A DNA stretch of 64,000 nt from Paenibacillus allorhizosphaerae (GTDB lineage Bacteria > Bacillota > Bacilli > Paenibacillales > NBRC-103111), in assembly GCF_910594985.1 (NCBI RefSeq), contig NZ_CAJVCE010000005.1:310001-374000 (forward strand), in the 5' to 3' direction. Shown here in pieces: positions 35,695-43,584 of the stretch. The notes beneath the pieces are model-generated. The model saw nothing but the letters and a program-made list of their open reading frames with translations, had not been told where the DNA came from and made no database searches. Each line of letters begins with the position of its first letter. Position 1 is the stretch's first letter. Both the position numbers and the translations under genes were made by a program.

Positions 35695-35742
35695 CAAGAC
35701 AATGGGTCCATTTCCCTCGTGGGGAATGGACCCATTGTCTTG
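35695..35742. repeat. 48-bp near-perfect inverted repeat between convergent genes
   Basis: Two 22-bp arms (35695-35716 and 35721-35742) beginning CAAGACAATGGGTCC pair with one G-T mismatch around a 4-base TCGT loop. It lies between the Gfo/Idh and PhyH stops, where a bidirectional terminator would sit. No T-run follows on either strand, so it is not a standard terminator. Confidence 0.7.
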
Positions 35743-35826
35743 AAACGCTTATGCGAAGCTTGGCGATAGGCCATGGAATAAGCGCGGTCAACCATCTGAA
35801 AGCTTCGGCCCCTGCCTGTCGCAGGA

Positions 35827-36570
35827 TCAGGCCAAAATGGCTCCCTCCGCGCTGATCGGGCATGACGTCCGCCAAACGGTGCCGTTCTTCGTAATTTGCG
35901 GATTCGACACGGCGGTGTAGCACATGATGAACGATCTGCGGTGCCGCTCGGATTCGTTCGCTGCGGAAGCGTGCAGCAAATTGCTGTGGAAGAACAGCAC
36001 CGAGCCCGGCTTCAGCTCGCAATGCACCCGCTCGAACATCGATTCGACCTGGGCAAGCCGTCTCGGTTCGACGCCGACTTGCGAGCCTACCTTCCCGTGA
36101 TCGAGACGGCCAAGCAGATGAGACCCTCTCAATACTTGCAAGCAGCCGTTCTCTATCGTTGCCTCATCGAGTGCGACGAAGGCGCTGATCATGTTCGGGA
36201 ATATGAATCCTTGATTATACCAATACCCGTAATCTTGATGCCATTCCCACGCCCCGCCGGTTCTCGCCTCCTTCAGCATCACTTTGCCGTGAAAGAAGGC
36301 CGCATCCTCTCCGAGCAAAATGCGGACCGAGTTGACGACGCGAGGCGCCGTAGAAGCCGCCGACCAGATGTCGCTTCCCAGCTCATGCCATATGGCCAAG
36401 TTGGAGTTTTTGCCGGATACGTCCGCCTGCCCCGTCATTACTGTTCTCGCCACCCGGTCTCCGTTTTCTACGGCGTCGATCATTTTATCGACGTCTTCTT
36501 GGCTGAATACCCCTTCGACCGTCACGTAGCCGTCACGCTCATAATCCATAACCTGTTTGTACGATAACAT
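35827..36570 (-). CDS. Phytanoyl-CoA dioxygenase (PhyH) family oxygenase
   Basis: This 247-residue Fe(II)/2-oxoglutarate-dependent dioxygenase has the first iron ligands H-x-D in WEWHQDYGYWY and the distal His in FFHSNLLHASAANES. The Arg that binds 2-oxoglutarate is likely in the following HRRSF. Bacterial PhyH proteins often hydroxylate small metabolites rather than CoA esters. GAGGAGG lies 7 nt before the ATG. It is preceded on the same strand by an AraC regulator. Its position next to the MocDE-like and Gfo/Idh genes suggests a second oxidative step in the same pathway. Confidence 0.9.
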   Translation of the reverse strand: MLSYKQVMDYERDGYVTVEGVFSQEDVDKMIDAVENGDRVARTVMTGQADVSGKNSNLAIWHELGSDIWSAASTAPRVVNSVRILLGEDAAFFHGKVMLKEARTGGAWEWHQDYGYWYNQGFIFPNMISAFVALDEATIENGCLQVLRGSHLLGRLDHGKVGSQVGVEPRRLAQVESMFERVHCELKPGSVLFFHSNLLHASAANESERHRRSFIMCYTAVSNPQITKNGTVWRTSCPISAEGAILA

Positions 36571-36748
36571 CTTTCATCCTCCTCATCTGGGCAACTTCAA
36601 TGCGCTCCCAAGCCAACCCGTACCCTATCGGTACTGCCATTAAGAGCTGGCATCTTCCTGCCAAAAGCAAGAAAAATGTTACCTTCATTGTAGGGAAACG
36701 GGACGAAATTCGTAATTGCCATTCCGGCTGTAAATCCTCACGATTCTG

Positions 36749-37585
36749 CTATTTCTGCATATTTTTCCGGAACGTTCTGGGATTGACGCCGAAGTACTGC
36801 TTGAACTTGCTCGTGAAGTAGTCGGGCGATTGAAAACCGACGTCCTCGGCAATTTCCGTAATCTGGCGAGAGGTGAGCTCCAGCAGCCTAGCCGCTTGCT
36901 TCAGGCGTATTTTCAGCAATGTCTCTATAATGGAATCCCCCGTTTGCTCTTTGAACAAATGCGCCAGCCGGGATGGAGATAAGTTCACTCTTTTCGCCAA
37001 GTCGGGCACGCTAACAGGCTCTTTAATGTTGTGAGACAGCAGATCGAGCACGTCATGGATTCTCGGATCGAGCGTATGCGACGATTTCTTGTAATGGAAG
37101 CTGGAAGCGAGGAGCAAAATTTCCTCCAGCGAATTGAGCGCGAGTTCCTCGAACAGCGGATTCATTACTGCCTTGTTATCCGCGATCAGGCTCGTGAAGG
37201 TGGACTCGATGCGGCTGCGTACGGCGGCATCCTCGATGTGCAGGAACAACAAGCTCTTCGAAACTTTGGGCAATTGCAGCCAGGCGGCCCACGTCGGTCT
37301 GGGGATGAAATGAACCCACATCATGTTCCACACATTTCCTCGCGTCGTGAAATAATCGTGTGGCGTTCCGGGCGGAAGCACGATCATATCGCCGGAGTGG
37401 CATAACTGCTCGTATCGTTGTTCTTTCACGCACCCTTCGCCTGAGATCGTGTACATCAAAAGCCAATCTTTCGTTCCCGAGGAACGCCAGCACGAATAGC
37501 CGAACGGACTGCGGTTATGGCTGGAAACAAGCGCCCCCGGTGGCGGAGCGGGTGTCTCGGCCGCTATGTACGGTTGGTAAGGCAT
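36749..37585 (-). CDS. AraC family transcriptional regulator
   Basis: This 278-residue regulator has an N-terminal cupin-type sensor (MYTISGEGCV, GDMIVLPPGTPHDYFTT) and a C-terminal double helix-turn-helix (SVPDLAKRVNLSPSRLAHLF; ITEIAEDVGFQSPDYFTSKF). The ATG at 37585 has AAAGGA 9 nt upstream and is preferred over a GTG at 37603. It lies 178 bp upstream of the PhyH gene in the same direction and may regulate it. The 37-bp TTTGGTT element seen at the other AraC gene was not found upstream of PhyH. Confidence 0.92.
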   Translation of the reverse strand: MPYQPYIAAETPAPPPGALVSSHNRSPFGYSCWRSSGTKDWLLMYTISGEGCVKEQRYEQLCHSGDMIVLPPGTPHDYFTTRGNVWNMMWVHFIPRPTWAAWLQLPKVSKSLLFLHIEDAAVRSRIESTFTSLIADNKAVMNPLFEELALNSLEEILLLASSFHYKKSSHTLDPRIHDVLDLLSHNIKEPVSVPDLAKRVNLSPSRLAHLFKEQTGDSIIETLLKIRLKQAARLLELTSRQITEIAEDVGFQSPDYFTSKFKQYFGVNPRTFRKNMQK

Positions 37586-37758
37586 CGGTAACGTCCTTTC
37601 CACATTTCTTCCAATTGAGCGTTGAAAGGTGATCTCGCATCCACTATGATTAGTGTACCATTACTTTGTGCCGCCCGGATGAAGAATAAGCAGCAATGAT
37701 TGGCGTAAAAAGGCGGTTACGCAACATATTTTTCCTTTTATAAGGAGGGGGGTTCTAC

Positions 37759-38469
37759 ATGGACTGGTTCTCCGAGACCGGCTACCCGTTTATGATGTTT
37801 ACTCCGCAGCATATCATTCCGCTAGCCGGCATTGCGCTGCTCATCCTGCTGCTGTACCTGTACCGAAGACCACTTCAACGGGACGTCTCTGTGCGAACGA
37901 TCCGGATTGCTCTGAGTTTCATCCTCATTGTGTTTGAAGCGCTGCTGTATGGTTGGTATTTTTATTACGCGCGGTTTTCGCTTGAGGAATCTCTTCCTCT
38001 ACAGCTATGCAGCATCAGCTACATTTTGACGATTATCGTGCTGCTGTTTCCCTCGTATCGGTTGTATGAGTTTTTATACTTCGCAGGGATCGGCGGTGCG
38101 CTTCAGGCACTGTTAACGCCGGCAGCGATTTTGTCCGGGTTCCCGCATTTCACGTATTTTTACTTCTTTGTCGGCCACGGCGCCATCGTATGGGTTGCGC
38201 TGTATATGACCTGGGTTCACGGCTATCGTCCTACATGGCGTTCGATTTGGAGGGTGCTGCTGATCCTCAATGTGCTTCTTGCCGTCATCGTGCCTATCAA
38301 TCGGCTCACGGGAGGTAATTATTTGTTCGTCGCCGAAAAGCCGCCCGGCCAATCGTTGCTCGATTATTTGGGGCCATGGCCTTGGTACTTGCTTTCGCTT
38401 GAAGCGGTAGCCGCGGTTATATTCGTTTTGCTGTATTTGCCTTTTGTGCGCCGCAAGCGCGAACCCTGA
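37759..38469 (+). CDS. YwaF/TIGR02206 family integral membrane protein
   Basis: This 236-residue protein has seven predicted helices. The family hallmarks are the N-terminal FTPQHIIPLAGIALL, the central SLPLQLCSISYIL with its conserved Pro-Leu-x-Leu-Cys, and GGNYLFVAEKPPGQSLLDYLGPWPWY near the end. These are characteristic of YwaF of B. subtilis. Function is unknown. AAGGAGGGGGG lies upstream of the ATG. It is monocistronic, with a terminator directly after. Confidence 0.9.
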   Translation: MDWFSETGYPFMMFTPQHIIPLAGIALLILLLYLYRRPLQRDVSVRTIRIALSFILIVFEALLYGWYFYYARFSLEESLPLQLCSISYILTIIVLLFPSYRLYEFLYFAGIGGALQALLTPAAILSGFPHFTYFYFFVGHGAIVWVALYMTWVHGYRPTWRSIWRVLLILNVLLAVIVPINRLTGGNYLFVAEKPPGQSLLDYLGPWPWYLLSLEAVAAVIFVLLYLPFVRRKREP

Positions 38470-38478
38470 TTGAACCAT

Positions 38479-38518
38479 AAACCGGCTGCATTCCCAAAGG
38501 AATAGCAGCCGGTTTCAC
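38479..38518 (+). terminator. Terminator of the YwaF-type gene
   Basis: AAACCGGCTGC (38479-38489) and GCAGCCGGTTT (38505-38515) form a perfect 11-bp stem. The tail CACTTTACTT is only moderately T-rich. Confidence 0.7.
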
Positions 38519-38599
38519 TTTACTTAGTAAGGGATATATTTTCGAATCGAATGAACGTATTCTTTCCTTCAATAAGCCATTGTCCGGGCGTAATGCCGC

Positions 38600-38920
38600 T
38601 TACTTCGCGGCTTCGATCCATCGATCTCCCTCCTCATTGATCTCGCGGATCGTCGTGTTGATATCCTTCCCTCTGAGGAATTCCTTGTACTTTTTATCGA
38701 AGATGGTTCGGACTTTCTCGGTATAAACCGATTGTGCCACAAAAGGCGCAGGCTTGCTCTTGAAAATATTTGCGCTTAACGCCGGAATAAGCAACGCGGA
38801 TTTTGCGAGCTCCAGTTGAACCTCGTCCGAGAGTCTTGTTGGTTTTCGGGTCAACGAAGGGCAAGGAAAGCGAATGGCTCAGCTTATCGAAACTTTCAAT
38901 CTCCAGTCCTTGGTACGGAA
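38600..38920 (-). pseudogene. Decayed solute-binding protein gene
   Basis: Two frames carry pieces that align in order with the intact paralog at 29303. YQGLEIESF and VDPKTNKT (about 38915-38835) match YRGLDPESF and VDPKTNKA. In the other frame LSDEVQLELAKS, NIFKSKPAPF and GKDINTTIREINEE (38833-38600) match SNEVMLQMAKN, SVFKSRPAPN and KKDINTALRDAEEQ. About 100 residues are missing at the frame switch, and about 25 more further on. The N-terminus and signal peptide are absent. It is clearly a remnant. Confidence 0.8.
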
Positions 38921-39121
38921 AACAATAATGCAACATTACCAACCCTAAGGCTGAGTGCTGCTTGCATATTCCAGTTTCAGTTGCTAAAAAAGCTCCCATA
39001 TCCAAGGCACTTTTTTGAGCGCAAGCCACTTTAAAGTGCCTTCTTAACAAAAACCGGACGATGGATTAATGTTGAATTACAAATTCAAATAACTCAAATA
39101 AAGAAAAGGAAGGTAAAGCAT

Positions 39122-40033
39122 ATGAGCATGCATGAGCAAACAAGAAAATTTCTGGAGGATATTTCGGGGTTTCCGCCGCTTCATCTTTTATCGCCGGAAG
39201 AAATCAGAAAAGTCGTCGTTGCGACGGCCATTTCAGACAATTTCGAGCTGGCGGGCACGGAAGATAGACAGCTGCAAGGTCCGCACGGCGCATTCGCCGT
39301 AAGAATTTACCGGCCGACCGACGAGAAGAAGCTTCCCGTAATTTTGTTTTTTCACGGAGGCGGCTTCGTATTCAACCGAATGGAGCATTTCGACCCGATG
39401 TGCAGCAAACTGGCGGCGGCAACCGGCTATGCCGTCGTGTCCGTCGATTATCATCTGGCGCCGGAGCATAAATTTCCCGTTCCGGTCGATGAAGCGATGT
39501 TTGCCGCCAAATGGGTACATGAGAACGCCGCTTCGCTGGGGCTGGACCCGGGCAACCTATCCGTTGCGGGCGAAAGCGTGGGAGCAAATCTGGCGGCCGT
39601 GGTCGCGCAGCTTGCCCGCAACCAAGGCGGTCCGGCCATCACGATGCAAATCCTGCTATGTCCGCTGACGGACTGGTCCGGCGACCATGAATCGATGCGT
39701 ACGTACGGCACTGGTTATTTTCTGACCAGCGCCCTTCTTGACTATTGCGCCGGCCATTATTTGAACGATGAAGCCGATAAATGTAACCCGCTCGCCTCTC
39801 CCCTTTTGGGAGACGTCGCCGGATTGCCGCCGGCCTTGATCGTTACCGCCGAGTACGACCCGCTCCGCGACGAAGGGGAACGGTACGGACAAAAACTGAT
39901 CGAAAACGGCGTCAAAGTGACGTCCAAACGGTATCCCGGGATGATCCACTTGTTTTATGCCATGACGGACGTGTTCGATGACGGCAACGACGTGTATGAT
40001 CTGATCCGCCAAGAACTGCAAAAGGCGCACTAA
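39122..40033 (+). CDS. Alpha/beta hydrolase (hormone-sensitive lipase-like esterase)
   Basis: This 303-residue serine hydrolase of the HSL/family IV type has the oxyanion-hole motif FFHGGGFVFN, the nucleophile elbow AGESVGANLAA, the acid in TAEYDPLRDEGE, and the catalytic His in YPGMIHLFYAM. It likely hydrolyses short-chain esters. GGAAGG precedes the ATG at good spacing. It is convergent with the HxlR gene. The substrate is unknown. Confidence 0.93.
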   Translation: MSMHEQTRKFLEDISGFPPLHLLSPEEIRKVVVATAISDNFELAGTEDRQLQGPHGAFAVRIYRPTDEKKLPVILFFHGGGFVFNRMEHFDPMCSKLAAATGYAVVSVDYHLAPEHKFPVPVDEAMFAAKWVHENAASLGLDPGNLSVAGESVGANLAAVVAQLARNQGGPAITMQILLCPLTDWSGDHESMRTYGTGYFLTSALLDYCAGHYLNDEADKCNPLASPLLGDVAGLPPALIVTAEYDPLRDEGERYGQKLIENGVKVTSKRYPGMIHLFYAMTDVFDDGNDVYDLIRQELQKAH

Positions 40034-40073
40034 ACTCGATCCGCACCGCCGCTATCTTTACCGGTATGCTAGC

Positions 40074-40445
40074 TTACGCGTTCTCCTTGTCGTACGCTTT
40101 TCTCGCTTGTAATACGGAATCATAGTGAGCATCGGTCCACTTGTGCAGGATCCGCATCGGCTCAATTAAGGTTTTGCCTAACGTCGTTAACTCGTACTCA
40201 ACGGTAAGGGGGACGGTTGGATAAACGCAGCGGCTTACCAATCCGTCTCTCTCCAGTTGACGTAGCGTCTGCGTCAGCATCTTTTGCGTTACGCCTTCAA
40301 TGGCTTTCTTCAAATCGCTGTAACGCTTCTTGCCGTTCTCCAGCTCATAAAAGACGAGGACCGTCCATTTGCTTGAGACGACTTCCAGCGCGCGACGATA
40401 ATGGCACGGAGATTCGTTATCTTGTGACGGAACTTGCTCGTTCAT
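40074..40445 (-). CDS. HxlR family transcriptional regulator
   Basis: This 123-residue winged-helix protein has the family core VVSSKWTVLVFYELENGKKRYSDLKKAIEGVTQKMLTQ (shown as consecutive parts) and LERDGLVSRCVYPTVPLTVEYELT. An N-terminal Cys in SPCHYRRALEVV sits where redox- or quinone-sensing members such as YodB carry their reactive Cys. GAGGAG lies 8 nt before the ATG at 40445. It lies 16 bp after the GNAT gene and likely shares its transcript. Confidence 0.92.
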   Translation of the reverse strand: MNEQVPSQDNESPCHYRRALEVVSSKWTVLVFYELENGKKRYSDLKKAIEGVTQKMLTQTLRQLERDGLVSRCVYPTVPLTVEYELTTLGKTLIEPMRILHKWTDAHYDSVLQARKAYDKENA

Positions 40446-40461
40446 ATCAAACGCTCCTCTC

Positions 40462-41010
40462 TCAGGAAGACAATCTCTCCCATTCCTGTTCCAAAATGCT
40501 GAATACAAGGGAATCGCGCCATCCGTCCCTTAATAATAACGTATCGCGCATTCGTCCTTCCTGTGTCATGCCGATATTGGTCAGCACTTGGGATGACCCG
40601 ATATTGCGGGGATCGCACGTAGCATAGATGCGATGCAACCGAAATTCGCTGAATCCATATTTCACTAATAATCCCACGGCTTCGGTAGCAATGCCTTTCC
40701 CCCAATAATCCGGATGAACAATGTACGCAATTTCTCCGCTTCGGTTAGAAGCGCTTCTTATGTTGATCTCTCCCGCGCCGATCAGCTTTTCCGAGCCTAG
40801 CTCAACGATCGCAAACACAAATCGCGTTCTTGACGCTTTGTTGGCGTCGTCTATAATTTGTTTTACGAATGCTTGTGTTTGTTCTTCATTATTAGGTCCC
40901 CAAGGCTGGAAACGGCACACGATTTCCTGGGAAGCATAGGCGTGCACGTCGACCCAATCCGTAAATTTGAATTCGCGTAAATAAATTCGACTTCCTGTCA
41001 GCAGTGCCAT
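40462..41010 (-). CDS. GNAT family acetyltransferase (RimJ/RimL-like)
   Basis: This 182-residue protein has the RimJ/RimL pattern: GSRIYLREFKFTDW at the start, GEIAYIVHPDYWGKGIATEA at the acetyl-CoA loop, and HRIYATCDPRNIGSSQVLTNIGM. These enzymes acetylate protein N-termini or small amines. AAAGGGG lies 8 nt before the ATG at 41010; an upstream in-frame ATG at 41082 lacks a good site. It is followed by HxlR in a probable two-gene operon. Confidence 0.9.
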   Translation of the reverse strand: MALLTGSRIYLREFKFTDWVDVHAYASQEIVCRFQPWGPNNEEQTQAFVKQIIDDANKASRTRFVFAIVELGSEKLIGAGEINIRSASNRSGEIAYIVHPDYWGKGIATEAVGLLVKYGFSEFRLHRIYATCDPRNIGSSQVLTNIGMTQEGRMRDTLLLRDGWRDSLVFSILEQEWERLSS

Positions 41011-41221
41011 TGAAAATACCCCTTTTACCTCGATTGCATGAAAAGTAAACAAATAGTAGCATAAACTGGGGACATCTGTCATGTATTCGAAAAGTAGGAT
41101 CGAGTGGCCGAGATGAGGATGGACATGAGTCGGCCGACGCCGCAGCGGTTATTATTTTTGGCGTCGAAGGAACAAGACAGCGTTCAATAGAATTAATATC
41201 CTTTGTGGAGGTGGAATGGAC

Positions 41222-42007
41222 ATGCGTCAAGAAAAAAGGGCTACATTCAACGAAGTAGCCGAACTGTATGACCGCGTTCGCAATCGTTATCCCGAGCAAT
41301 TGTTCGACGATTTGTTCGATGCGACGCAGCTCACTTCGCAAGCGCGAATACTGGAAATCGGGCCGGGCACCGGAATCGCCACGCTCGAGCTTGCCAAACG
41401 CGGCTGCCGCATTGTAGCGGTTGAGCTCGGTGCCGAGATGACCGCCGTCGCGCGGCGCAATTTGGCCGCTTATCCGAATGTGGAAATTCATGTCGGCACT
41501 TTTGAGGACTGGACCCCGCCGTTGTCTGAGCCTTTCGATCTTGTCATTGCGGCAACGGCGTTCCACTGGCTGGACCCGGAGGTGCGCTATCTCAAGCCTG
41601 CTTCTTTGCTGCGCCAAGGAGGTTACTTAGCGATCGTCAACTACGTTCACGTTGCCGGCGGCGATCAACTGTTTTTTGAACAAGTGCAGTCTTGTTACGA
41701 AAAATATATGCCGGGAACGCCGCCGAATCTCCGCCTTCCCCAAATTTCCGACATGAAGCCGGATACAGGGCCGCTTGAAGACAGCGGGTTGTTTGAAAAG
41801 CCTATTGTTCGAAATTACGTTACGGAGGAAACGTACAGCTCGGAACAGTACATCGATCTGCTATCGACGTACTCCACTCATGGAACGCTTGATGCTTCCA
41901 ATCGCCGGCAGCTGTTCGAATGTGTAAGCTCTCTAATTGATAACCAGTACAATGGCAAAGTGAGTAAATGTTATCTCAATGAACTTCTTGTAGCGCGCAA
42001 ATGTTGA
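41222..42007 (+). CDS. Class I SAM-dependent methyltransferase
   Basis: This protein of about 261 residues has a Rossmann-like methyltransferase fold. Motif I is ARILEIGPGTGIATLELAKRG, followed by IVAVELGAEM and the motif IV region FDLVIAATAFHWLDPEV. The C-terminal part is typical of the UbiE/Trm9-like small-molecule group. GGAGG is 4 nt before an ATG at 41216 and 10 nt before the ATG at 41222, so either may serve. The methyl acceptor is unknown. Confidence 0.9.
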   Translation: MRQEKRATFNEVAELYDRVRNRYPEQLFDDLFDATQLTSQARILEIGPGTGIATLELAKRGCRIVAVELGAEMTAVARRNLAAYPNVEIHVGTFEDWTPPLSEPFDLVIAATAFHWLDPEVRYLKPASLLRQGGYLAIVNYVHVAGGDQLFFEQVQSCYEKYMPGTPPNLRLPQISDMKPDTGPLEDSGLFEKPIVRNYVTEETYSSEQYIDLLSTYSTHGTLDASNRRQLFECVSSLIDNQYNGKVSKCYLNELLVARKC

Positions 42008-42042
42008 TTAGGTGCGGTGAAAGCAGATCAATATGACAAACG

Positions 42043-42083
42043 AAAATGGGATCGGCCCCATGTCAGGAGCGATCCCATTTGTT
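42043..42083 (+). terminator. Terminator of the methyltransferase gene
   Basis: AAATGGGATCG (42044-42054) and CGATCCCATTT (42070-42080) form an 11-bp stem, followed by GTTTACT. Confidence 0.7.
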
Positions 42084-42112
42084 TACTATCATGAGCCTTT
42101 ATGAACTATTGG

Positions 42113-42610
42113 TTATCGACCGTTGCTGTCAGCAATCGGCAGCGAATAGCGCGCGAAGCCTTCCGCATTGTAACGATACCGTTCGCAGATCGTATATTGA
42201 CGCCCCTGCTTGCCTACCGTCAACCCTTTCTCCGCGATATACGCGTCAATCACTCGTCCCGCCCGATCAAAATCGCCTTCGTAGCTTGCTGCAACAACAC
42301 AGCGTTGTGCCGGAACCGTCATACGTACGAACCACTCCGGCACGCTATCGAAGGTGGATACCTCCACACATAATATATAGGCATGCGTATCGGATACGTT
42401 TTGCCCAGGGACTTGCGGCCACATGCCGTATTGAACGGATGCGTCGACAATTTGGGGCATATGGGCTGCGAGTCCGAGCAAACTATCCTTTGCCAGACGG
42501 TATTTACTTGGCATGTCATTCAGTCCAATACAGGGAATGCCAATCAATTTCAACTCGTCATGTTCAATCACCTGTGCCTCCAGGTCCCGCAAAAAAGTTG
42601 TTTCTTTCAT
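42113..42610 (-). CDS. GyrI-like effector-binding domain protein
   Basis: This 165-residue stand-alone small-molecule-binding domain is of the GyrI/AraC-effector type. An opening strand IEHDELKLIGIPCIG, the middle TFDSVPEWFVRMTVPAQR, and the GDFDRAGRVIDAYIAEK and ERYRYNAEGFARYSLPI ending match that fold. It lacks a DNA-binding domain. Such proteins may bind toxic small molecules or hydrolyse cyclopropanoids. The ATG at 42610 has GGGAGG 9 nt upstream; an ATG three codons earlier abuts the site. A copy of a 38-bp direct repeat lies in its leader. Confidence 0.85.
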   Translation of the reverse strand: MKETTFLRDLEAQVIEHDELKLIGIPCIGLNDMPSKYRLAKDSLLGLAAHMPQIVDASVQYGMWPQVPGQNVSDTHAYILCVEVSTFDSVPEWFVRMTVPAQRCVVAASYEGDFDRAGRVIDAYIAEKGLTVGKQGRQYTICERYRYNAEGFARYSLPIADSNGR

Positions 42611-42654
42611 TTGATGCATCCTCCCATGTCTTCAAAAGTTGTAGAGCTAATTAA

Positions 42655-42692
42655 GCATTCCTTTCGCTTCGCTCACGGCACAAAACAAAATG
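42655..42692. repeat. Direct repeat copy 1 in the GyrI-like gene leader
   Basis: This 38-bp sequence contains ATTCCTTTCGCTTCG followed by TCACGGCACAAAAC. It is nearly identical (about 4 differences) to 43519-43556. Both copies lie just upstream of minus-strand genes. Confidence 0.75.
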
Positions 42693-42755
42693 AAATCCGT
42701 TCACCTGGGGCGATTTTATGTATTCTTGAGTTACAGAGATAGCAGCACAAGACAG

Positions 42756-43511
42756 TTAATTAAACGGTAAAGCTTCCAACCCTTCAAAATTGCATCGCCA
42801 ATCAGATACCCACGCGGGAAAATAACCTGATCGTTGAGCTACTCTTTGTGAAGCAAGATTACTGGCGATTACGTCATAACTCGGTACATCTCCACGTGCC
42901 AATATTTCAGAAGTTAGCCTGTTTACAAGATAACTCGCCAATCTCGAATTACGGTATTCGGGTAATATGTCTATGCCAATTTGCCACAGTTTTGCACAGG
43001 TTTTGCTTGCTCCTGCCACACCAACAATTTCCCCTTCTTTCTTTGCAAGCACAGCCAGATCAGTCTGCCAGGGATGATTCGTATCATATATAATTGCATT
43101 ATTGAATCTTGTAACATCAAATAAATTGACCACTTCATCTCGCTCAATCAGTACAAATGTAAAATTTCCCGGTGGTGACAAAGGCTTTATTCTTTTCAGA
43201 TCAGGCAGATAATGCAAGTAAAGACCTCTGATAAATGGCAAGGAGAATACGGTATCCCTGTCTTTGCCTTGCATATGCGTTTTGGCAATTAACAACCGTT
43301 CCGGCGTAGCCGATACCACAATTGATTTCCCCATAGATACAATTTCAAAAAAACGCGCATTCCTCCGAAATGGCCTGCGTCCGGGATTTTCTTTAGCTTC
43401 GACAAAAATAATGCTGTCCTTTTCGCCATTCAGGTCATCGATCGTGCAATTCAGATCAATTGCAAGTTGCGATTGCACAATGTACATCATTTCTTCTTGT
43501 GTCATAATCAT
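42756..43511 (-). CDS. GNAT family N-acetyltransferase, two-domain
   Basis: This 251-residue protein has an N-terminal region of about 130 residues with a GNAT-like fold of unclear role. The C-terminal acetyltransferase domain has IVGVAGASKTCAKLWQIGID, LPEYRNSRLASYLVNRLTSEI as the acetyl-CoA loop, and VIASNLASQRVAQRSGY. The loop lacks the usual GxG, so catalysis may be altered. The ATG at 43511 has AAAGGA 11 nt upstream, supplied by repeat copy 2. The upstream extension to 43724 overlaps the neighbouring phosphotransferase gene and was rejected. Confidence 0.8.
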   Translation of the reverse strand: MIMTQEEMMYIVQSQLAIDLNCTIDDLNGEKDSIIFVEAKENPGRRPFRRNARFFEIVSMGKSIVVSATPERLLIAKTHMQGKDRDTVFSLPFIRGLYLHYLPDLKRIKPLSPPGNFTFVLIERDEVVNLFDVTRFNNAIIYDTNHPWQTDLAVLAKKEGEIVGVAGASKTCAKLWQIGIDILPEYRNSRLASYLVNRLTSEILARGDVPSYDVIASNLASQRVAQRSGYFPAWVSDWRCNFEGLEALPFN

Positions 43512-43518
43512 CGTATAC

Positions 43519-43556
43519 CCATTCCTTTCGCTTCGTTCACGGCACAAAACGAAATG
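43519..43556. repeat. Direct repeat copy 2 in the GNAT gene leader
   Basis: This is the second copy of the repeat at 42655-42692. On the minus strand it ends GAAGCGAAAGGAATGG and so provides the likely ribosome binding site of the GNAT gene at 42756-43511. Confidence 0.75.
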
Positions 43557-43584
43557 CTCACATCTCTTGTTATCACTCTTTCTT

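Noticed and set aside
35695-35742. Inverted repeat as an insertion sequence end
   Set aside because: Only 48 bp with a 4-base loop, no transposase and no target duplication were seen.
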